NCBI RefSeq assembly: GCF_016859285.1
Contig: NC_053402.1
Coordinates: 1,689,003 to 1,753,002 of the forward strand
Reading direction: 5' to 3'
Length of the DNA stretch: 64,000 nt
From: Xiphias gladius
Taxonomy: Eukaryota > Chordata > Actinopteri > Istiophoriformes > Xiphiidae
Shown: positions 56,701 through 64,000 of the stretch, in pieces
Numbering within the stretch: position 1 is the first letter of the stretch
Layout of the letters: every line of letters begins with the position of its first letter
Notes under the pieces: model-generated
What the model was told of the DNA's origin: nothing
Databases searched by the model: none
Seen by the model: the letters and a program-made list of their open reading frames with translations, nothing else
Program-made: the position numbers and the translations under genes

Positions 56701-59700
56701 ATGTTAGCTTGACTGAACTATGAAACACTAAGTTTACATGAACTACCTGCTGTTACATCTTCCACTCTGTTGATGAGATCATTTTTGGAAGCATTATCAT
56801 TGATTTTATTGGAAAATTAAACAAGACTAAGAGTCTACAGGCATGCTAGTGGCTCTGTGAGGGTGAACTTTGGCACAGCATGCTAACATGCTCACAGTGG
56901 TAACACGCCTATGTTAACTAACACATCAAAGTATTGTTTGGTCCGCAGGATTCATCATCTGGCAACTGCAGTAGCAGAAGCATCAGCTGATGTGAACCAT
57001 GTCTTGTAAAAGAGAGATCTCCGAAGACTCACAATCAATAAATGGTAATTTGCATAAAGCTGGAAAGGATTACAAAGTCATCTCAGAGTTTAGATACTGA
57101 TTGGATATTTTTAGACAAACAGTCTATAAATAGAGATGATCTAGTACTGTGATTACTCTTCCTAGAAGTAGGCAACCAGCTAAGATGACCCCAAAAGCAC
57201 AAAACACAATGCTCAATGAGATAAAAAAGAACCCCAGTAACAGCTAAAGGCTGAAAGGAATCATTGGAAGTGGTTAAAATCTCTTGTTCATGAGTCTAAC
57301 ATATGCAAATCATGATGCGTGGTTGCATGGCACGTGCGCGGAGGAAGCCGTTGCTCTGCACAAAAACACATCACTGTGCACCAGAAGTTTGCCTTGACAC
57401 TCTACAATGCGACTGGGAAAATGTTTTGTGGACTGATAAAACTAAGGTTTAATTGTTTGTAAAGAAAATGCAGCAACAAATGTGGTGTAAAAACAGTACT
57501 GCACGCCAATGAGAAAATGTCATCCCGTAGTAAGCATAGGAATTGATAAGATTTTATTGATACCAATGCCATTATCGATTGTGCTTATCAGACCGATTCT
57601 TTATTGGTTCCCTTAACAATCCCTGATCAATTTCCTGTGTGGAAAAACAGTAGGCCTACACAGGTTTTCAGCGTCTGTGCAACTGTTTTATTATCTGAGT
57701 CTTAACACAGGCTGTAACCTGAGATCTAGCTGAAGCAACAGTCTGTCTGTCATCATCTAAAATGGATGAAATGAGAGAATATTTGCTTGTGTGGCGCTAA
57801 TGTTATTATAACATTATAACAGGATATTTACCCTCGGTAAAGGATGTGCTGCTCAGTTGGGAAGCAGTTGCACTCATGCGTAGTGTCTCAAACAAATGGC
57901 ATTTCTGGAATTTAAGTTGCTTGTAATGATGTTTCAGCAGATTGCTGGTGTCTCCACCCTTACCAGAAATGACCATTTAACAGACCTACAGTTTTTCCCA
58001 CAGGGTGAGAATTTACTTGCGGAGGTGGTGATGTCCCAAACGCCCCACATGCAGACTACTGGTAGACGCTAGCTAGGCGGCTGCACACAGAGAAGGCTCT
58101 AGTCCCCACTCAGTCACTGCACCACATGCAACTCAGACAGGTGTGTGGCCAAAAATTAGTTGGTTTGAAAAGAGTGAAGTAAGGCATTAGGTTGACACTG
58201 AATGATTTCATCTACCTGGGCAGATCTTTAATCTACCTGTGCGGGCTGCCCAAGTAGAGACCATGTATGAGAAACGCTGCATTAAAACTGGCACTGTCGT
58301 CATCTTTCTTTGTGAAATAAAGCCACGCTTTGGACCGTTTCTTCCTTTCCACCACTCCTTCTTGTTGCAGGAGTGTAGACGCGTGACTTTGAAAAACATA
58401 ACAACATGACAATAGGAAATGATAAGCTCGGCAGCATACAATTCCGATGGTTCGTAAAATTTGGATCCGGTACTCAACTGGAACTGGTTCTCAATTCCCA
58501 ATCCTATCCCAGAGGTAATGTACTGTGGAGGCATGATTTGACACTATATAAATAAAATCCAATTGAATTGAAATGAATAAATGGGGTTGCTTTGCTGCCT
58601 CTAGGTCTGGACAGCTTGCCATCATTAAGGGGAAAATGAATTGCCAAGTTTATCAAGGTATCTTACAGGATAATGTCAGGGTGGCAGTCCACCATCTTAA
58701 ACTAATTAGAAGTTGGGTGATGCAACAGGACAATGACCCTAAACATCAAAGTAAATCTACAGAATGACTTCAAATAAAATCCACCTGTCGGAGTGTCCCA
58801 GTCAGGGCACAGGCCGTAACTAAATATAAATGCTGTGGAATGACCTCAAGAGAGCCATTCACCAGACATCTAAAGAATACAGCTGAGCTGAAGCAGTACT
58901 ATTGGAAAAATGTTCCAAAATTCCTCCTGTGCAGGTCTCCAATAGCAGCTACCCGAAGAGCTCATTCAGGGTTATTGCTGCCAAAGGAGGTTCGACCAGT
59001 AATTAAATCCAAGGGTTCACTTCATTTTTCCCACCAGCACTGTTTAATGGGTATGTTCAATTAAGACACAAAGCATCATAACCACCAGCCACGACAGCGT
59101 GGCTGGTGATTATGATTACAATACACACACATTATTACATACATAATTATAATGTATAATGTGTGTGTGCGTGTGTGTGCGTGTGTGTGTGCGTGTGTGT
59201 GTGCGTGTGTGTGTGTGTGTCAACTGGGCAAAATGTGGTCCTGGAGATACTTACTGTAGCTGACATTACCACAGAGGCGGTTTTGGGTTCTTTGGCATGT
59301 GTGTGTGTAGGTGTCTGTCTGTCGACAGATTTCATAAGCAGGATAGTGTCAAAACTGAGCAAGGTACAGTCACGAAACCTTACAGGTGTTTAGTTGAAAT
59401 CAAAATGAAGGCCGAGAAGATAGGTGTGGTCCAAGCAAGGGGTTAGAGGGTTGGAAGTGGGGAAGGCGCCACTGGCCCCCCAAATTTACGTTCCTGGCCC
59501 GCATTTGTTTCCCAGTTTCAATCATTCCCGTCCAGTCTAAGATATTAGGTAGAACTACAGACCATCTTGCGATGGGATCACAGCAGACGCGACGACTGTC
59601 AATAATGTAGTAATGACTACTGAGTTCTAATGGGTCGGAACGTCATTATGTTGATGGTCATTGCAGCTGGTGCGATCCCATTGCAAGATAATCTGTAGTT

Positions 59701-62700
59701 GTTTTTTGTTATTATCTTAAACATATTGTGTTTATCTATACTTGTGACTTCGATGAAGATCAGATCACATTTTATGACCAATTAATGCAGAAAACCAAGT
59801 AATTCCAAAGGATTCACATATTTTTCTTGTCACTGGAAGCTTAAGCAATGTGTGTTATTGTGGTAAGCACCAGTGTAAAAGTCTTCTACTTACACTGAGG
59901 GTATTCTCAATGTTAATTAACCAGCCGTCGAAGCCGTAATAGTGGCTGATCTGGACTAGTTTATCAGCTACTGCCCGATAAGACTCCTCCTCTTTCAAGA
60001 AGGCCTCACACGCCGTGGCTCCATCATTCCACTCTGTGATGAAAGTCCCTGGAAAGCAGGCCAATCACAGCAGGACATTTTATACCTCAGAGCAGATATA
60101 GAAACAGAACTTAACTATCCTCTCAAATTCTAACCAAATCTTGATACTCATGATTTAAAAAACAAAATACTAATTCAGGATAACTAAATTGGACCTGGTT
60201 CTGTTATTTTGAGCCTTTTCACTCACCAATAACGAGGACTCCATGTTTATGTGCAGCATTTGTCCATACAGCAGGAGGTATAGTAACCAGGTTGTGTGTG
60301 AAGTAGTTGAAAATATCAATGTTGTGCCAGTGGTAGAAGGCATACGGAGCTTCTGCGCTTGTCCCCTGGACAAACCTTGACAACAGAAGAAAGAATGAAA
60401 TGGCCAGTGTTTCCCACACATAGACTTTAGTTGGGCTGGCCGCCCAGGTATATTAACGGCTGCCAAACTATATTTGGTGACCCATTTTAGCATTTTTGTT
60501 GTTTATTTTTTTATCCGTCCGAGAGGTACATGGATGTGACTGCAAGTACAAGATAAAAAAGAGGGCGGGGAAACAGAAATCTCCATTAGGAATAAATGAG
60601 AATCATGGACCCAAAGGTAAAACAGGCAACAAAATCCATCTGTGAAATCATTCCTACATTAAAAGTTAAGACACGAAAATACGCCTTATAGTATATAGTA
60701 ACCTATAGCATTTATAGTCTTCATTGGTGGTAGTATTGGTGCTGTATTGCTGATGTTATGATGACACATTCTGAGTACAGCTCAGGGACAGACTCATGCT
60801 GACTATGAGAACGCTGACTTCTCTGGGTCATAGCTCAGTCAGATCTGAACACACAGATATCATACAAAATATTTTTAAATTCAGTGGGCCTTACACGTTA
60901 CGAGAATACCATTACCCAATGTCCATTGCAAATAAATGTTTGTAAATCTGCTTAGAAGTAGCAAAACTCCAGAACTAGCCCAAGAATCATCATGTTTTTA
61001 GGTCTATACATACATGGGACAGTGCAAACAGGAACAGCTAATACCTAATTCAGCATACTTTTAATGATACCAAAAAAACTTTTTGCCAAAATGTAAAACA
61101 ATTAGACCAAAATAATAATTTAAAAAAACAAAAAGAAACAGCAGTTTAACTCCCCTCCCCATCTTGGAGGTTTGATCATCCCTTAAATATAGGTAAGAGA
61201 AAGAATAATAGAAGTAAGAAAATCCATCATTCAGGTTTTCGTGTTTCAGTGTCAATATTGACATTGCTAAGGCTAAGAATGTCCCATCAACATGGTTGTT
61301 AGATTGCTGGAACACTGAAACCTTCCTTTACTCGTTGACATACACAGTATTTTCCCCGTGGACACACAAGACAAAAAACTCAAACAATTTCAGATTGTGG
61401 CAGGGGGTCGCAGTGGTCTCAATTTTGTCTGAGGAGGAACCACAGTTTTAGACTACTGGTTTGAGATACGTGGATACACTGTATCGTCAATGTATCTTCA
61501 ATATAAATTTCTCTGTTTCGGGGAACAAATCCCTGCAGTCAGGCACCAGCATCTAGTGGATAGTCTTCCCAAAAAACTGGAGGCTGTTACATGGTTTTGG
61601 AATGACATGTTCAGTGGTTAGATATAAGAGCTGCGTTCTGGCGTCCACGTACTTTGGGCCATGTACTGCATACTCTCTAATTTTGTTATAGCACTAAGTG
61701 GTGCCCCTAATTGTCCTTTCATCTCACTGTGAAATGTGTTGAGTTTCTAAACTTGTTAGTGAGCTGGAAGTAAATTTGTTTATTTAAGGGTAACATTACA
61801 CGATCAGGCAGTGTACCTTTAGGAATTCTCCTTTTATCGTAGCCACCATTGACCAGAAAAGGTCATCCGGAAAACACATGCCCACAAGTTTTTATTAGCC
61901 CTAAATATACATTCATACCTGTCATCTAGGTAGCCACCCATCATGTCATGAGACACCAACGTCCGATGTGGACAACTGGCCAGGGGTGGCTCCCGAGCTG
62001 CCAGAGGGACTACTGCCACATTGAAAGGGTTTGCCTCACTTCGTTTCCAAGAGAGCAGTTCATCTAAAGTCCGAAGACCACAGCTGATTGGTTCAGTGGT
62101 GACAGCATCATAATGTTTGGCTGGTAGAGAATAGGAAACAGCATGTAAAAGAAGCGTGAGAGGGTTCTTGTAGTTTTTATTGTCTGGACATTAAGACATC
62201 AAATGTAGCTCAGATTACTTCAGACTGTCCTAAAGGTGATCTACTGTTGATAATAATCACCTAACCTGGTAGAAGTGAGGGTATATAGTTGATGACTTCA
62301 TAGATACTGCTTAAGTCCATGGGTTGATCCAAACAAGACTCCAACCTGGTGAAAGTAAAAGATAGTTTGTTAAATACCAAATGAGATTCATGCATTTTTC
62401 TGTACTGCACATGGGAGCCTGATTAGTAAAACATTTGTGTGTTTTTATAACTTATAGAGGCAATCCTACTTGCCACAGAGACACCATTCAATCTGTGAAT
62501 TGTAGTTGTATATTATATACAGTTGTATGTCTACTGTGGCAAGTGTGAGAAAATGACCTGATGGTATCGTGGTGATTTCATTGGGGTTATCTTTGGCTTG
62601 AGGATTTCAAATTTATTAACAGGGAGCTTACATTATAAAATGGAGGTGTGGAGTTTGAAAAACATGGATATTTCCCTGGCAGGGAGGGTATGCGGAGGAG

Positions 62701-63070
62701 ATGCTGTTGAGTTGCATTATACGAAATGTAGGAGCCAGTGTTTTTAGAGCTTGACCTATAAGTAAGTCTCCCAGCTTTATGAAAGTGCAGTTCTGGATTG
62801 CTGGAGTACCTCTTTAAGATCATGACATATTTAGATAGCTGATGAACTTCATATACTAATGAATACCGGTACCAAGTTTCTGATAAAACACCCTTTATGA
62901 ACGGTTTATACGCTGTAATTTATGACTTTAAATGGTAAATAAATAACTAATGTTTTCTAGATTAATTATTACCAATTAATAATAACAAGTTTTGGGTTGC
63001 CGGGTTGTAAAAAAATCTCTTTGGTTTACCTGCAGGAAAATGCCTGTGGAGAATCTGGACCGGAATCCAT
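47800..63070 (-). CDS. engase: Cytosolic endo-beta-N-acetylglucosaminidase (ENGase, GH85), complete CDS
   Basis: Cytosolic glycosidase that cuts the GlcNAc-GlcNAc core of free or protein-linked N-glycans. Fourteen exons: 63070-63030, 62345-62266, 62120-61919, 60375-60227, 60048-59894, 56607-56459, 56283-56112, 56029-55923, 55794-55683, 53477-53290, 53153-53017, 51752-51653, 49129-49018 and 48204-47800 (stop TGA 47802-47800). Phases close to 702 aa; human ENGASE is about 743. The GH85 barrel spans exons 3-9: SHDMMGGYLDDR, APYAFYHWHNIDIF, GTFITEW, FDGWLINIENTLS with the catalytic Asn203/Glu205 pair, LWYDSV, FFTNYNW, VGVDVFARG-like and FAPGWVYE. Exons 10-14 give the beta-rich C-terminal part. 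Exon 1 has just 13 codons plus two bases (MDSGPDSPQAFSC) with an in-frame stop two codons upstream; it lacks the Arg-rich human N-terminus and is the least certain exon. Confidence 0.95.
48400..48800. repeat. Degenerate repetitive stretch in engase intron 13
   Basis: Motifs of the form CAGTTGAA, GCTGAAAT, GCTGAAGTGTAAGCAC recur at irregular spacing, suggesting a decayed minisatellite or an old repeat. Period and family are uncertain. Confidence 0.3.
49130..50680 (-). other. engase intron 12, left part
   Basis: No exon or named element recognised. The open stretch directly upstream of exon 13 (49130-49269, minus) is intronic by homology. Confidence 0.4.
50690..51225 (+). mobile_element. L2-like LINE 3' end
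   Basis: Plus-strand reading FKAFHGLAPSYIAELLEPYE, then SEHCLRSS and GDQAFSVRAPKL, is the conserved end of L2-type ORF2. It is followed by an AT-rich 3' UTR and the tail GTGCTATATAAATAAAGTT then (AAT)n at 51190-51220, typical of fish L2 elements. It is 5'-truncated, in engase intron 12. Confidence 0.85.
52204..52535 (+). repeat. Teleost dispersed repeat (other family)
   Basis: CTTTGGACTGTGGAACAAAG, GGAGGAAACCCATGCAGACA and AACCTTCTTGCTGTGAGGCG are widely repeated phrases in fish genomes. It lies in engase intron 11; the ORF over it is spurious. Confidence 0.6.
53478..55682 (-). other. engase intron 9
   Basis: AT-rich intron DNA. Nothing recognised. Confidence 0.5.
57524..58520. mobile_element. 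hAT-like non-autonomous element nested in Tc1 family C
   Basis: The left end AGGAATTGATAAGATTTTAT and right end CTCAATTCCCAATCCTATCC are partly inverted copies. Sequence of the Tc1 host resumes after it. No transposase was seen. Neither end nor an 8-base target duplication is exactly resolved. Confidence 0.5.
58543..58582 (+). mobile_element. LINE/SINE 3' tail
   Basis: CACTATATAAATAAAATCCA followed by ATTGAATTGAAATGAAT is the usual 3' tail of L2-related fish retroposons. It sits between the hAT-like insert and the resumed Tc1 sequence. Confidence 0.5.
59075..59116. repeat. Strong short-loop hairpin
   Basis: Arms 59075-59093 and 59098-59116 are complementary over 19 bases with one mismatch, around the 4-base loop ACAG. 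Confidence 0.9.
59159..59220. repeat. (GT)n microsatellite with GC interruptions
   Basis: Alternating G-T tract broken at regular points by GC steps (GTGTGTGTGC units). Confidence 0.9.
60376..61918 (-). other. engase intron 3
   Basis: No exon, RNA gene or named element recognised. Confidence 0.5.
62346..63029 (-). other. engase intron 1 with a small repeat
   Basis: Holds a block (62590-62830) sharing the phrase GAGTTGCATTATACGAAATG with the scpep1 intron 2 repeat at 28502-28520. The rest is unrecognised. Confidence 0.45.
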
Positions 63071-63696
63071 GTATCAACAGATTAGTAAAAGTGGAGACAC
63101 GATGGCTTATTAAAACGTAAGAAACCTATGAGCAATTATCTTCTATTTGATTTGGCTATTTGCCTTCTTTGAAGTAACCTATTCATTTTAAAATTTTAGC
63201 CAGTCGCAGTTAGTAAATTAAGTCACTGGCTACCCTGTCCATGACTTAGGCCAGGTAAATAAACATTTACATTTTTAACTTACCAGTTCAACTTAGTGCC
63301 GGAATGTTAGGGTGCTTTGTTCCTTGGCATATAGCGGGTGCAGACCTCTAAATGTATCAAGTACATAAAGTTTTCCGGTATTTGGTGTTGTGCACCTTTC
63401 AGGCCTCAGGAGTGCAGGGCGCAGTAATACGACATGCAAGTATTATTTATGTATCATCAAAATATTAAGCTGCAGTCTACATATAACTGATGACGTATGA
63501 AATGAAGAGGTGTTACTTAACTCTGTTGATGCTACTTGTGTGCACTTTTACAGTAAATAAAGAAAAACTCTACCAACTCCTATTTATGGTGTATCTGTAG
63601 CAGAAATATAAAAAAAATAACCTGGAGACCATAGAAGTATTTAAATCAAAATGCAAAACAATTTTTAACACTAACAGGCACAAATAGTTGTGTAAC

Positions 63697-63924
63697 TTAA
63701 CCAAATGGCAGCAGCAAGTTCTCCAAAGTCCGCAGGCAACAGGAATCACAGATTTTATATCCACTAACAGACCAACAAGCACAGTCTACTGCCTGACTTT
63801 TGTACAAGAATGAATCCAGCGAGCCCTTAAGCTCCCAAAAGCAGTCTCTTAGAAGCGGCTGTTTGGCCTGAACCCAGAAATGGCATCTTTCTGGGTCAGA
63901 TAGAACTAATGGCTCAGTTTGATC
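63697..63924 (-). CDS. Probable terminal coding exon of an unidentified gene
   Basis: On the minus strand a good 3' splice site (T-rich tract, then CATTACAG ending at 63925) is followed by 75 open codons ending in TAA (63699-63697). The predicted peptide begins DQTEPLVLSDPERCHFW and ends CCLRTLENLLLPFG; it is Cys- and Leu-rich with no repeat character. An in-frame TAA lies in the putative intron 11 codons upstream, which fits an exon boundary. It has no Met, so ATG-based ORF searches miss it. I do not recognise the family. The gene would continue past position 64000 on the same strand as engase, about 630 bases upstream of the engase ATG. It could also be a chance ORF or a transposon piece. 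Confidence 0.5.
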   Translation of the reverse strand, partial: DQTEPLVLSDPERCHFWVQAKQPLLRDCFWELKGSLDSFLYKSQAVDCACWSVSGYKICDSCCLRTLENLLLPFG

Positions 63925-64000
63925 CTGTAATGAATGAGCATTTGAGGAGGATTAAAAACAAGGAGTACAAGGAACATTATTTGAACAATCAAATCCAAAA

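Larger units (their letters stand above)
56985..59836 (+). mobile_element. Tc1-like element (family C), copy 2, split by insertions
   Basis: Plus-strand transposase text runs from about 56985 to 57523 (AGAGATCTCCGAAGACTCAC, TGCACCAGAAGTTTGCCTTGA), breaks, resumes at 58580-59060 (SGQLAIIKGKMNCQVYQGI, SWVMQQDNDPKH, which holds a DDE-triad Asp) and ends with the family's terminal text (AATTCCAAAGGATTCACATA) at 59801-59836. An hAT-like element, a LINE tail, a hairpin and a GT tract interrupt it. It fills engase intron 5 and stops about 58 bases from exon 5. Confidence 0.8.

Noticed and set aside
59159..59220. Regular GTGTGTGTGC units as a CRISPR-like array
   Set aside because: An interrupted GT microsatellite without spacers in a vertebrate intron.

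Overview
This window is vertebrate nuclear DNA, most likely from a ray-finned (teleost) fish. The evidence is spliced genes with GT-AG introns, long CA/GT microsatellites, and introns crowded with Tc1/mariner-like, hAT-like and non-LTR elements of the kinds common in fish. The protein pieces are clearly vertebrate. There is no operon, CRISPR array, phage or bacterial gene.

Layout, left to right. (1) About 2.9-12.04 kb, minus strand: the first three coding exons of a rab11fip4-type gene (Rab11 effector, recycling endosome); the rest of the gene lies off the left edge. (2) 13.55-23.98 kb, minus strand: a complete 7-exon coil gene (coilin, Cajal body scaffold, 534 codons). (3) 26.87-44.68 kb, plus strand: a complete 13-exon scpep1 gene (lysosomal-type serine carboxypeptidase, 441 aa, catalytic Ser, Asp and His all present), head-to-head with coil. 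(4) 47.80-63.07 kb, minus strand: a complete 14-exon engase gene (cytosolic GH85 endo-beta-N-acetylglucosaminidase, 702 aa), tail-to-tail with scpep1. (5) 63.70-63.92 kb, minus strand: a probable terminal exon of a further gene that I cannot name. I worked out all exon boundaries by hand; splice phases close exactly across coil, scpep1 and engase.

These genes do not form one pathway. Their human counterparts are, from memory, all on chromosome 17q, and coil/scpep1 is a conserved divergent pair, so the window reads as a piece of a conserved chromosome-17-like block. scpep1 (lysosomal) and engase (cytosolic clearance of free N-glycans) are both catabolic, but nothing in the sequence links their regulation.

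Much of the remaining DNA is decayed transposable elements: several distinct Tc1-like families, an hAT transposase relic with a Tc1 element inside it, non-LTR retrotransposon 3' ends, small non-autonomous repeats and hairpins. The points most worth a second look are: a TG repeat pressed against the 3' splice site of scpep1 exon 4; an M-box/CLEAR-like site just upstream of scpep1; CTCF-like motifs between coil and scpep1; nested transposons; and the unnamed exon at the right end. I found no convincing undescribed biological system.
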